Below, in pieces: positions 32,982 through 42,234 of a DNA stretch of 64,000 nucleotides. Numbering within the stretch: position 1 is the first letter of the stretch; every line of letters starts with the position of its first letter. The stretch covers positions 372,001-436,000 of the forward strand of contig CANGYQ010000001.1 in NCBI GenBank assembly GCA_947458745.1. The letters are read 5' to 3'. A program made the translations under genes and the position numbers. Under the pieces are notes generated by a model. It was not told the DNA's origin. It did no database searches and was given only the letters and a program-made list of their open reading frames with translations. Origin of the DNA: Bryobacteraceae bacterium. GTDB taxonomy: Bacteria > Acidobacteriota > Terriglobia > Bryobacterales > Bryobacteraceae.

Positions 32982-34621
32982 ACGAAGCGGAGCTCCGTTC
33001 TCACCCGGGTCTGTTCCCGTGTTTGCCATACCAGCCGCAACCGGCTGTTCGGCTCGGGACAGCCGAGACGCGGACAATAGTGGGATTGCTCCACTTGGGC
33101 TTCGACCGCCCCATCCACATGCAGTCGCGCCAGGACACCATTGCCGCCCACAATCTGCCAGCCTTGCCCGGACGACTCAATCGGAGCTACCTCCCAACGG
33201 AATGCTGGATGAAGATGCAGGGCATAGCTGGCCCGGTGTTGACCTCCGCCCGTCACAGTGTCTTCTAGACAAAAAGCCGTTGGGTTCAACCGGACTGTGC
33301 GGCGATGGATGGCTGGATTCGACAGCCGGAGGTAGCCGTCGTGGCTAGCGCTCACGTGCTGATCGGCCCCACCATGCTCGAGAGCTTCAAGGGTGGCGTG
33401 GGCCCTTCGGGCGACACGAAATGCCCCCCACACCTCGCTTTGGTCAGCATCGTCCAAAGTTATAGTGTTGTGCGCCGCCGTCCCGCGCTCATGCTGCCGC
33501 TCGGGACCGGCCGTATAGGTTGAGGTGCCAGTATCAACGATCACGCGCTGTCCCCGGTAGCTGAGCTCAAATGAAAGCGTATCCGCGTGCGCATGAGCCG
33601 GAAGATAGTCTGGCCCAATGTCGCCGGCATCGAAGAGCACTGCGCAATTGCCACTCTCCAACCGTACGTAGCCTGTCCCCAGGTGGGATGGCTGGGTGCC
33701 CTTCGCCATGCCGAGGACGCCGGCGTAATCGTTAAGTGTGGCGGGCCCCAAAGCCTGACCGAAGACCGCATCATTGAACAGCGCAATCTGGCCATCCGGG
33801 TGAGTCATCAACTGAAGCCAGCCCAGCATTCCGGGAACGAGTTCTTGCCAGTACTCGATCGTGGCTTGTGGGAACTGCTCTGGAGAAAGTCTCGCCAATT
33901 GAACCAGATCGAGCAGGTCTTCCAGCACGAGACTGTGATACATCGGACTGCGCTCAAAATGGCCCCCATCAGCCAGTATCTGCTCAGGCAGTTGCTGCTC
34001 CAACAGACGCAATCCCAGGGCCAGCCATTGCGCCGCCCGCTGACATTCCAGCAGGACCCCGGCAAACACCAAGGCTTTAGCGTTGGCGACTAGGTGATTA
34101 CCCCTCGTTTCGAACTCCAGATTCCTCGCAATCCATTCGGCCTGCTGAGCCAAGCTGGCCCTGGCGGCCAGGGAGAGAACCCCGCCGCGCAACGCCCACT
34201 TCGCCCAATTGGTGACCCGGCAACTGGCGGGATAGGCCTTCCAGCCAGGACCATTTCCGGGAACTGCTGCCGCCACCCAACGGTCGACTAGCTGGGCGAG
34301 TTCCGGCCGGCCGGGATCTTCCACGGCATGCAGATGCTCGAAATAGTGTAGATGGTAGCGCCACAGAAGACTTCGCCCCGGTGCATCCCAAGCTTGATCG
34401 ACATCTAGATCGGCGGACTCTCCATGAAAAGTGAACCTCCCCGGAGCTACAAAACTTGGCTCTCGCAGCGGCTGAATTGCCCACCGCTTGGTGATCCGTC
34501 TGAGCTGGGGTGGCTCAGTCATCGACGGTATGGTTGCGGGAAGCAGACGGCGCCGGACGCGGAAGATCATCTGCGATGGTGTCAGGTGTCGAACGGTGTC
34601 CCAGTAGCGGCGCAGCTTCAC
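32978..34621 (-). CDS. heparinase II/III-like polysaccharide lyase
   Basis: 547 residues from a GTG start overlapping the previous stop by 4 bases. The N-terminal (alpha/alpha) toroid includes YHLHYFEHLHA and VTNWAKWALRGG; the C-terminal beta domain has the family motif HAHADTLSFELSYRGQRVIVDTGTSTY. These enzymes cleave uronic-acid-containing chains by beta-elimination. No signal peptide is seen, unlike degradative lyases, and the gene lies in the middle of a biosynthesis operon. It may trim or edit the polymer, like alginate-operon lyases, or have a non-lytic role. A uronic acid in the polymer would fit the nucleotide-sugar dehydrogenase at 22 kb. Confidence 0.9.
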   Translation of the reverse strand: MKLRRYWDTVRHLTPSQMIFRVRRRLLPATIPSMTEPPQLRRITKRWAIQPLREPSFVAPGRFTFHGESADLDVDQAWDAPGRSLLWRYHLHYFEHLHAVEDPGRPELAQLVDRWVAAAVPGNGPGWKAYPASCRVTNWAKWALRGGVLSLAARASLAQQAEWIARNLEFETRGNHLVANAKALVFAGVLLECQRAAQWLALGLRLLEQQLPEQILADGGHFERSPMYHSLVLEDLLDLVQLARLSPEQFPQATIEYWQELVPGMLGWLQLMTHPDGQIALFNDAVFGQALGPATLNDYAGVLGMAKGTQPSHLGTGYVRLESGNCAVLFDAGDIGPDYLPAHAHADTLSFELSYRGQRVIVDTGTSTYTAGPERQHERGTAAHNTITLDDADQSEVWGAFRVARRAHATLEALEHGGADQHVSASHDGYLRLSNPAIHRRTVRLNPTAFCLEDTVTGGGQHRASYALHLHPAFRWEVAPIESSGQGWQIVGGNGVLARLHVDGAVEAQVEQSHYCPRLGCPEPNSRLRLVWQTREQTRVRTELRFV

Positions 34622-36756
34622 ACCCCCGCATCTCGAGCAACCGCTAGTGCAAATGCCGAAACTTCGAGTAGCTCCGCGAATGGAATTGGGCTGGATCCGC
34701 CGGTTCGGATAGCAGCCATAAAGGCGGCGACAGCGTTCACTTGACCCTTATCCTGCCTCCACAGCGACATCGACCTAAAGCCCGGCCACCCAAACCCTCG
34801 AAGCTGGCGGAAATTGTCCAGTTGCAGAATTCCCCCACCAGCAAACACTTCGACACGCTCCTTGGGATACATTTTGCTGCCGGAAGAGAGGTAGTGAACC
34901 GTACCAATTGACCCATCCTGAAACCTCAATGAGAATGTCACATTGTCCGCCGGCACGCCGCTTGTAGGGCTGGCGGTGACCGAGTGGCTTACGATTGGCG
35001 AGCCCGCCAAAAACCGCAGCAGGTCCACAAAGTGACACCCTTCCCCAATGATGCGGCCTCCTTCGGAAGGGTCCTGCGTCCAGTGTTCGGCCGGAATCGC
35101 TCCGGCGTTGATAGTAATCACAATGGTCTTCGGCTGAGTAACGCCCATCAGAAGGCTCTTCATCTTCTGAACCTGGGGCGCGAAACGGCGGTTGAATCCG
35201 ACCATGAGCACGGGCACCCTCCCGGAGTCCGCCAACCGTTGGTAGGTCTCTCCGATAGAGTCTAACTGTTCATTAGTAACCGCCAGGGGTTTCTCCACAA
35301 AGACGTGCTTGCCGGCGCTGAGTGCGAGATTCGTGAGCAGCGCATGCGAAGAATGTCTGGTTGCAATCACGATGGCGTCAGCCTGGGGGTCGAGGATGAC
35401 CGCCTGACTATCGGTGGAGGCCGACGCGAAGCCAAACTTTCGAGCGGCATGCGCGGCTGTCACACCGCCCCTTGAGGCAATGGTCTGGAGTCGAGCCTTC
35501 GCTTGCAGAAAGGCCGGTGCCAAAGTCCTGGTCGCGTACCCGCCGGCCCCGAGAAAGCTCACCCCCGGACTGGCCAGCGCGGGACCTGATTCGCCCGGCA
35601 GCGACCATGTCCGCTGCACAATCCGGGCCGTAGGCTGGATTGACTCTTCGGGGAAGTCCAGCAGGATGCCCAGGTATGGCTCGGCTCCTGACTCGAGCAA
35701 ATCGTACGCTTGGCCGGCCTTCTCAAACGCATACCGGTGCGTAATGAGCGGTGCAACTTCTAGCCGTGCCTCGGCCATCAATTGCAGCACCGCTTCAAAG
35801 TTCCGTTGAGCAGTCCAACGCACGAAGCCCGCTGGATAGTCATGCCCGCGATCCTCGTACTCCGGGTCGTAACGGCCTGGGCCGTAGGAGCAGGAGACCT
35901 GGAAGCTCAGCTCCTTCTTGTAGAAATCAGCTCGGGACAGCTCAAGTCCCGTTACTCCCACCAACACAATGCGGCCCCTCTTGCGACACATGGAGGCGGC
36001 TTGATGAACCGGTTCCGAGCTATCGGTGGCAGCGGTCAGAATGACGCCATCCAACCCGCGGCCGCCGGTCAACTGCTCTGCCCGGCGCAAAGGATCTTCA
36101 CCGCGGCTGAGGTCAACCGTTTCAGCACCCCAAGATCTAGCCAGCTCAAGCTTTCGACCGTCGTAGTCCACCCCCAGCACACGACAACCGTTCGCCCGCA
36201 GAATCTGAACCGTTAGCAGGCCCAACAACCCCAGCCCCGTCACGGCAAAGCACTCGCCCAGCGTCGGAGCCGCCAGCCGGACTCCTTGCAAAGCGATCGC
36301 CCCCAGCACGGTAAAGGCGGCCTGATCATCAGAAACTTCATCCGGGATGGCCGCGCACAAGTTGCGAGGAACACTCACCACGTCGGCATGGGGGCCGTTC
36401 GAGACCACACGTACCCCGGGAGCGAATGCCGCCCCAGCACCGCCCGCGTCAACTACACGGCCTACATTGCAATAGCCCAGCGGAAACGGTTGATCGAGCT
36501 TGGACTGAACACCCTCCCAAGTTGCCATGATCCCGTCGGTTCTGACTTTGTCGAGCACCATGCGCACCTTGTCCGGCTGCTGGCGCGCTTTGTTAATCCA
36601 ACCAGCGCGGCCAAACTCCAGCAGCATCCGCTCTGTCCCCGCCGAGATCAGAGTGCGGGCCGTACGAATCAATAGGTTCCCGGACGAGGGTCCGGGCGCC
36701 GGTGCCTCGACCACTTCAGTCACTCCCGTCTTCAAGCTTTGAAGAATCTGTTTCAA
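34618..36756 (-). CDS. two-domain oxidoreductase: zinc-type alcohol dehydrogenase fold plus Gfo/Idh/MocA
   Basis: 712 residues from a TTG start with GGGAG upstream. Residues about 1-350 are an MDR/alcohol dehydrogenase-like domain (VTGLGLLGLLTVQILRANGCRVLGVDYDGRKLELA for NAD binding). Residues about 375-700 are a Gfo/Idh/MocA sugar oxidoreductase (FLGAGGYATRTLAPAF for NAD, then GKHVFVEKPLAVTNEQL and GEGCHFVDLLRFLAG). This fused type recurs in capsule and glycan loci next to heparinase-type genes. It probably reshapes a sugar nucleotide or lipid-linked sugar by oxidation and reduction; the reaction is not known. Confidence 0.9.
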   Translation of the reverse strand: MKQILQSLKTGVTEVVEAPAPGPSSGNLLIRTARTLISAGTERMLLEFGRAGWINKARQQPDKVRMVLDKVRTDGIMATWEGVQSKLDQPFPLGYCNVGRVVDAGGAGAAFAPGVRVVSNGPHADVVSVPRNLCAAIPDEVSDDQAAFTVLGAIALQGVRLAAPTLGECFAVTGLGLLGLLTVQILRANGCRVLGVDYDGRKLELARSWGAETVDLSRGEDPLRRAEQLTGGRGLDGVILTAATDSSEPVHQAASMCRKRGRIVLVGVTGLELSRADFYKKELSFQVSCSYGPGRYDPEYEDRGHDYPAGFVRWTAQRNFEAVLQLMAEARLEVAPLITHRYAFEKAGQAYDLLESGAEPYLGILLDFPEESIQPTARIVQRTWSLPGESGPALASPGVSFLGAGGYATRTLAPAFLQAKARLQTIASRGGVTAAHAARKFGFASASTDSQAVILDPQADAIVIATRHSSHALLTNLALSAGKHVFVEKPLAVTNEQLDSIGETYQRLADSGRVPVLMVGFNRRFAPQVQKMKSLLMGVTQPKTIVITINAGAIPAEHWTQDPSEGGRIIGEGCHFVDLLRFLAGSPIVSHSVTASPTSGVPADNVTFSLRFQDGSIGTVHYLSSGSKMYPKERVEVFAGGGILQLDNFRQLRGFGWPGFRSMSLWRQDKGQVNAVAAFMAAIRTGGSSPIPFAELLEVSAFALAVARDAGV

Positions 36757-38159
36757 ACAACTCCCCCCGCCGGGCGGCCTAACTTCCCAGACACCACGGA
36801 CGACACAACGAATCGCAACTTACCAGACGCGGTGCGCGGCAAGCGTTCCACATACTCCAGTCGAATTCTCTCGTCCGGGCCAACTCGCTGCGCGATCTCC
36901 CGCCGAAGTTGCTGCTCATGTGCCGGGCCATAGCCGCTAGATCGAACGAGGCGGAACACCAGCTCGCCTGGTTGCGTTTGCACAATCTGGGCCTCCCGCA
37001 CCTCAGTCATGTCCTTAAAGATGTGGTCCAATCGCCCCACCAACGCCCCACTGGTCAAGACCACATAGTCTTCGGCCCGTCCATCGACTTGCTGCACAAT
37101 ACGGCCCGGCCGGCCACAAGGACATCCCCGTGTCGATAGAGTGGCGATGTCTTGGACATCGTAGCGGATCAATGGGGCAGCAGGGTTGGTGAACCCGGTC
37201 CCGACTACCCTAAACGCAGTTGGGTCCCCGTCAACAGAAACGAACTCAACCGCTGAGTAATCCTCATCGACATGAAGTGAGCCTAGCTCACACTCCGAGA
37301 AGTTCGCGATCCCCTCGGCCATGCCGTAGTGCTGACGGGGCTTGACTCCCCAAGCCCGCTCGATAACAGCAGCTTGGGTGGGCAGCAGGTTCTCTGCGCC
37401 GGTAGTTACCCACCTTGGCTGATAGCCCAGCTCGATTCGCAGATCCAGCATCATCCCGGCCAATAGGGCAATCATGGAAGGGTAGCCGTGAATCCACGCT
37501 GGTCGAAGCTGACGCAGCTTCGCAACATAGGCCGGCACGGTCTTTCCGCTCAAATGATACGTACTGAAAAGAACCTGATGATTAGGGTAATTGGTCCTCC
37601 AGTAAGGAGGCGCTGACTGGGAAGCTGGAACTACTGACCGGCCTCCAAAGTAGGCACACCATTCGCCCCACTGGATGCCATGCCAGCCTCGATACCGCCA
37701 CCAGACGGCCCATTGTTCCCGTTCTGCATCAAACGCCCGGGGAAACCGAAGCCCGCCACCGGTAGTCCCACTCGTATGGCACATCGTGGTCTGCGAGATG
37801 GGGATCGCGGCCGAGAACATGGAGGCTCCCGCCGATTGCACGTCGTTCTTGGTTAGGATCGGCAACTGCTGCAAATCTTCCCGGGAGCGGATAGACCGGG
37901 CATCCACACCATTGCGCCGGAACCACTCAGCATAGAACGGCACATCGCGGACGGCTGTCTGGACTAACTCGGCCACGCGGCCGTCCTGATACTGGCGGAT
38001 GGCCTCATCCGGCCACGTCGCACGTTCGCGATAATCCGCCAATATGCGGTGGAATCGCTGATCAAAGCGCCGGCGTTGAAGCCGCCAGCCTTCCGCCGAG
38101 CAGGCAACGTTCTGAAGGTACACCGGCAACCGCTCGTACAATTGCTCGAGGCGGTTCAT
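36753..38159 (-). CDS. CapK-like adenylate-forming enzyme (phenylacetate-CoA ligase family)
   Basis: 468 residues from the ATG at 38159, overlapping the upstream stop in an ATGA; earlier in-frame codons lie inside that gene. The nucleotide-binding motif is MCHTSGTTGGGLRF, with RWVTTGAENLLPTQ and QHYGMAEGIANFSECE later, and the C-terminal mini-domain (PGRIVQQVDGRAEDYVVLTSG). CapK-type proteins in capsule clusters activate an acid as adenylate or CoA ester, perhaps for acylation of sugars. No acyl carrier or acyltransferase is adjacent, so the acceptor is unknown. Confidence 0.9.
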   Translation of the reverse strand: MNRLEQLYERLPVYLQNVACSAEGWRLQRRRFDQRFHRILADYRERATWPDEAIRQYQDGRVAELVQTAVRDVPFYAEWFRRNGVDARSIRSREDLQQLPILTKNDVQSAGASMFSAAIPISQTTMCHTSGTTGGGLRFPRAFDAEREQWAVWWRYRGWHGIQWGEWCAYFGGRSVVPASQSAPPYWRTNYPNHQVLFSTYHLSGKTVPAYVAKLRQLRPAWIHGYPSMIALLAGMMLDLRIELGYQPRWVTTGAENLLPTQAAVIERAWGVKPRQHYGMAEGIANFSECELGSLHVDEDYSAVEFVSVDGDPTAFRVVGTGFTNPAAPLIRYDVQDIATLSTRGCPCGRPGRIVQQVDGRAEDYVVLTSGALVGRLDHIFKDMTEVREAQIVQTQPGELVFRLVRSSGYGPAHEQQLRREIAQRVGPDERIRLEYVERLPRTASGKLRFVVSSVVSGKLGRPAGGVV

Positions 38160-40786
38160 CTTTCTTCCACAGCGGTAGGTACCGCTTTCCTTTCGATGTG
38201 CCCCTCCCATCCGAAATGCGGACGGAACTTCAGCGTGGACCGATCCATCATGTCGCCCAGACGGCCATTCCATGCCTCATGATCGCTGGTCACGGTCACA
38301 TCCGGCCAATCCCATTCAGACAGCGGATAATCTGCGCAACGGAAGGCCTGACGCACAATCGGGATCAGGCCTGGATCGAAACCCATGACCCAGGCGCAGA
38401 CTGCGTCTACCGAAGGCGCATGGGTTCCGAAGATTAGCAGCCCCGCTTCCACCGGATCAGGGTTCATCGGGCCGCTACCCTCGCCCGCCAGCAGAGCATC
38501 GACGAGGACATAATGCCTCTTGCGCGATTGAGCCCCGGGTGGCCGTAGCGTCCCGTCCGGGTTGCCATAAGCCAGAATCTTGTTCAGATCCAGACACATC
38601 CGCCAAGTCGTGTCGTTTCCCCACCAGTTCCCGCTCCGAATCACAGTTTCGGTGTCGCCAAAAACGCCAGACCCCGCATTGCGGGCCAAACGGAGCAATT
38701 GAGGCCCCAACCCCGGCACCTCCTGGGCGAGCCGTTTCAACTGGCGAACCGCCGCGCGCTCCATTTTTTCCTTGAACGAAGCTTCCGGCCGCTCATCACC
38801 ACCCCGTGAAATCGGACCCTCCGTGTGGTGTGGCAACCAGTTTTTGTCGCCGTTGATCCCCACGAGATTCTTCAGCGACGCCGTAATGCCCGCCTTCTTG
38901 TGCGTCTTCAGTTTGGGCAGGCTAAAGACCACGTCGGCCTGGATTGCGGTGCCCGAAATCAAGTACTCATGGCGCCCGCCCGAATGGTGGAAGTTCAGGG
39001 TCGCCGAATCATAGTCCGCTCCGTAATACTGACCTGAGCCGCGATGGCCCTGGAACTCACTCGCTGCCCCCAGGTCAAAAGCCACATAGCCCGCCGGATC
39101 CCCGGGCAACTTCCGGCGGTCGACAATGACGTTGTCCCGCGCCGTCCACTCTTCCTGCCGAAGGTCGATCACGTCGAACTGATAGCCCTGAGCGCGGTAC
39201 CGGTCGCGCATCTCGTATAGGCCGAGCAGTTGAGCGATTGCCGAGAAAGACGAATCGGTCTGCGGGGCATCGCCCACGATGACGCGCCCCTGCGGCCCAA
39301 CCGCCCGGCAAACAAGAGCCGCCACCGCATCAATCACTGCCGCGTCTGTCAACACATAGCGCCACCCCTCGGGGTCACGCGGATGGGTCTCTTTGACGAG
39401 ATTAGGCTTGAGGAAAACAGTTTCGCCCGGTAGGATCAAGTCTCCTAGCGGGTTCTCAACGCAGGCGCGAGAGGCTGAGGAATTCAGGATGACTGAGCGG
39501 AACAGCAGTTCTACCTCTTCATTGATCGTGCGAGTTGAGTGATCTCTCAGGTTCGGCTGGATAGGGACGTTCGACCGCCGGACGTACGTCTTGCCACTAG
39601 TCGGTATAGGTTGGTCTTCGGGATCCCGCTCTGTTGGCGTTGCCCGCGTCCTCAGACGGGATCGCCCAGCGGCCTCATAGCAAACATCCACGAGCTCACT
39701 CGCGAAGTCGCGCCAGGTCCGCTGATGGCAAGCGACATAACCGGCTTGACCCAACCGGGCCCGTAAGCCGGGGTCCGCTGCCAAGCTCTCGATTCGGTCT
39801 GCCAACATCTCGGGGTCTCGTGGAGTAAAGAAAAGAGCTGCCCCCTTGGTCACTTCACGCAGCACTGGTATGTCCGAAGCTACAACAGGTGTGCCGAGGG
39901 CCTGCGCCTCAACGATCGGAAGACCAAAGCCTTCGTACGTTGAGGGGATGCAAGCGATGTCCGCACTTTGTTGCAACCTTAACATTTCCTCCGCTGAGAC
40001 TTGCCCAACGCACTTGACCCTATCGGCGACGCCCAACCGCCGGGCTAGAGCACCAATTCGCTCTCCAAATCCGGTATCGCAGCCCGTAATCAATAGACTG
40101 CAGCTGGAGTAAACCTTCGAGCCACGCCGCCTCAACGAGGAGAGCGCGTTGATACCCGTTTCGACGTCCTTATGCGGTGCGTAGCCGGCCGACTGGAGGA
40201 TGATAAGTCCGTCATCTTTAGCATTCCGTACAATTGGAAGGCCCCACAAGTGGTCAGGCACAGCCTCAGGCACGACCCTAACGCGCGCCTGCAGGCCTGG
40301 ACGCTCCTGGTACAGCTCCTCGGCAATCGCCTGAGAAGGCACGGCAATCAGCGATGCCTTAGTAATGGATTGAGAGATGACCCACGCCCTGAGGTGAGTA
40401 AGTACACCCGCGTGCTTCGGTAGGTGCCTGATGTAGTATTGGGCGACGAGATCATGTAACATCAATACTGTTGGCGTGCCGCATGTCGCCATAATGTTGA
40501 AAGGAAAGAAAACCACATCGGCATTCCGTCTCCGAGCGAAATCGTCGATATGTCGCCTCTCATGCCACACCTGCTGTGCTACTGAGCGCCCCGCTCGGCC
40601 ACACTTCGCGAACTCCATCTGCGGCACCAATGATTCGCACCATGTTCGGGCTTCTTCGCCGCCCACCAGAATGATCTCTTCAGAGCCAGCAAGCGCTGAT
40701 AGCCCACCAAGCGCACCAGCCAGGAATGTGCGTCCGCCCAAGAATCGCTCTGGTACGAACCGTAGCAAGCTGACCACTATGCGCAT
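38156..40786 (-). CDS. glycosyltransferase - DUF362 fusion protein
   Basis: 876 residues in one open frame from an ATG. Residues 1-375 are a GT-B glycosyltransferase: LRFVPERFLGGRTFLAG at the start, HDLVAQYY near 111, the GYAPHKDVETGINAL donor loop near 201 and YEGFGLPIVEAQALG with the EX7E glutamates (285, 293). A linker of about 60 residues (380-440, rich in Arg/Pro/Thr) leads to DUF362 (about 453-850): VFLKPNLVKETHP, VIVGDAPQTDSS, LPKLKTHKKAGITASLKNLVGINGDK, and THAPSVDAVCAWVMGFDP. No CxxC clusters of the ferredoxin-like DUF362 subtype are seen. DUF362 has no proven enzyme function. Both neighbours overlap this gene, so it is an integral operon member. I know of no characterised protein with this pairing. 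Confidence 0.9.
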   Translation of the reverse strand: MRIVVSLLRFVPERFLGGRTFLAGALGGLSALAGSEEIILVGGEEARTWCESLVPQMEFAKCGRAGRSVAQQVWHERRHIDDFARRRNADVVFFPFNIMATCGTPTVLMLHDLVAQYYIRHLPKHAGVLTHLRAWVISQSITKASLIAVPSQAIAEELYQERPGLQARVRVVPEAVPDHLWGLPIVRNAKDDGLIILQSAGYAPHKDVETGINALSSLRRRGSKVYSSCSLLITGCDTGFGERIGALARRLGVADRVKCVGQVSAEEMLRLQQSADIACIPSTYEGFGLPIVEAQALGTPVVASDIPVLREVTKGAALFFTPRDPEMLADRIESLAADPGLRARLGQAGYVACHQRTWRDFASELVDVCYEAAGRSRLRTRATPTERDPEDQPIPTSGKTYVRRSNVPIQPNLRDHSTRTINEEVELLFRSVILNSSASRACVENPLGDLILPGETVFLKPNLVKETHPRDPEGWRYVLTDAAVIDAVAALVCRAVGPQGRVIVGDAPQTDSSFSAIAQLLGLYEMRDRYRAQGYQFDVIDLRQEEWTARDNVIVDRRKLPGDPAGYVAFDLGAASEFQGHRGSGQYYGADYDSATLNFHHSGGRHEYLISGTAIQADVVFSLPKLKTHKKAGITASLKNLVGINGDKNWLPHHTEGPISRGGDERPEASFKEKMERAAVRQLKRLAQEVPGLGPQLLRLARNAGSGVFGDTETVIRSGNWWGNDTTWRMCLDLNKILAYGNPDGTLRPPGAQSRKRHYVLVDALLAGEGSGPMNPDPVEAGLLIFGTHAPSVDAVCAWVMGFDPGLIPIVRQAFRCADYPLSEWDWPDVTVTSDHEAWNGRLGDMMDRSTLKFRPHFGWEGHIERKAVPTAVEER

Positions 40787-42234
40787 TTATTGAAGAACTC
40801 CCCCCTTCCAGCCGTCGCCCAATGATCAGGTGCTGATCGTTCCAGTACTCGGCCGACGCCAATTGTTCCCGCAGCTAGGCCTACGTAGCTTCCCAGCAGG
40901 GCCCACCACACAGGTTGCTGCAGGAGCGGCACTCCCACCAAACCCGCACTGAGCGCAGCCAGCATGCCTAACTTGAGCAGCATAATGCTAGGATGACCAG
41001 CACTATTGTAGTCCAATAGCGACGGGCTCATTCCCCATGTGCGTCGCAGCAACCATCCAAATAGCAATATCCCAGGCACGCCAAGGTTAGAGGCGACGTA
41101 GCCCACAAGTGTATAGCTCATATTGCTGCCCAACCCTACGCCAAATCCGTACGAGCTAATCAGCACCGCCCATGCATTGCTCTCCACGCGGTACCGTCCA
41201 GCCGGAGAGCTACGCTCGTCCTCTATCTTATTGAACACCTGCAGATTCGCGATCGTTTCTACCTCATATCGAACAGAATCGGAAAGAATGGACGCACCTA
41301 TGATGGCAACTGCCATGATTACCGTCAACATCAATAAGCGGCCTGGCCGGCCCTTTCGAAAGGCTGAAGAACTTGTCCAAGCCAAGAGAAAGCCTCCAAT
41401 CACGGCACCGGAAAAATATCCGGTCGTCGCACCCGTTGCCAGCAGAAGCGCGATATTCAGGACGAACCAGAGAATGCCCACCCACGCCCGCCGGAGCACA
41501 AAATAACCCGCGCTAAAGGCTGTCATTGTTGATAGAAACAGAGCTGCCAGGGAGGGCTCGGTGAAAGAGCCCGACAATCTGCGGAATGACAGATTCAACT
41601 GAAGCTCGGGGCGCAGGTAGCCAAATTGTAATTGAGCGGCCCCCGGGTTATTGTGCAGCCATTCTCGAGGGAAATACCACCCGGCGTACAGACTTAGCGC
41701 GTGCCAGCCCATGAAGAAGACTGCTACAAACGCAGCCGCGATCCACGCTTTCATGATCATGGGCCCCATGCGCTTCGGATCTTGGGCCAGTCTCGCAGCA
41801 AGCGCGAAGGAGCCCGTCGCAGAAACGGCTAAGTAGGCCAGGTGTCTCAGATTACTGGGGGAGCGGGCAAGTGGGACCAAGCTCCCAACACTCCGCATCG
41901 GCATCACTTCGATGGTTCCGGGGAAAACAAGCGGAGCTACGGCTGTAACGAAAAAAACCCACACCGCGAGAAACAGAAGCGGTTGGAAAGCCCATCGGAC
42001 AGCGCGCAAGCTGAACCGTGAATGAGCACCCGAGCCTAACGGCAAACCCAGCGCGGCGATCATGAGGGCAACGTAAGCTGGTTGTAGGCCAAGCTCCTGT
42101 TGATCACCGAAAATGAGCACAGTCGATGCCTGAAACGGAAGGCAAGCTATCAGGAGGCAGTATCCCCAGTCTCTGTTAAAGAGCCAGCCGATCGAAAATA
42201 CCACCAAGAACAAGAGCCCAATCTCCGTTGGCAA
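40777..42234 (-). CDS. Wzy-like polysaccharide polymerase (polytopic membrane protein)
   Basis: 485 residues from a TTG start that directly follows the flippase stop. At least ten hydrophobic segments; a long periplasmic loop near residues 180-235 (WYFPREWLHNNPGAAQLQFGYLRPELQLNLSFRRLSGSFTEPS) and a second one near 320-375 containing SSPAGRYRVESNAWAVLISSYGFGVGLGSNMSY are typical of O-antigen polymerases. It would polymerise the repeat units flipped by the neighbouring Wzx-like protein. The DNA is less GC-rich than most of the window. The end overlaps the fusion gene by 10 bases. Confidence 0.85.
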   Translation of the reverse strand: MPTEIGLLFLVVFSIGWLFNRDWGYCLLIACLPFQASTVLIFGDQQELGLQPAYVALMIAALGLPLGSGAHSRFSLRAVRWAFQPLLFLAVWVFFVTAVAPLVFPGTIEVMPMRSVGSLVPLARSPSNLRHLAYLAVSATGSFALAARLAQDPKRMGPMIMKAWIAAAFVAVFFMGWHALSLYAGWYFPREWLHNNPGAAQLQFGYLRPELQLNLSFRRLSGSFTEPSLAALFLSTMTAFSAGYFVLRRAWVGILWFVLNIALLLATGATTGYFSGAVIGGFLLAWTSSSAFRKGRPGRLLMLTVIMAVAIIGASILSDSVRYEVETIANLQVFNKIEDERSSPAGRYRVESNAWAVLISSYGFGVGLGSNMSYTLVGYVASNLGVPGILLFGWLLRRTWGMSPSLLDYNSAGHPSIMLLKLGMLAALSAGLVGVPLLQQPVWWALLGSYVGLAAGTIGVGRVLERSAPDHWATAGRGEFFNKCA

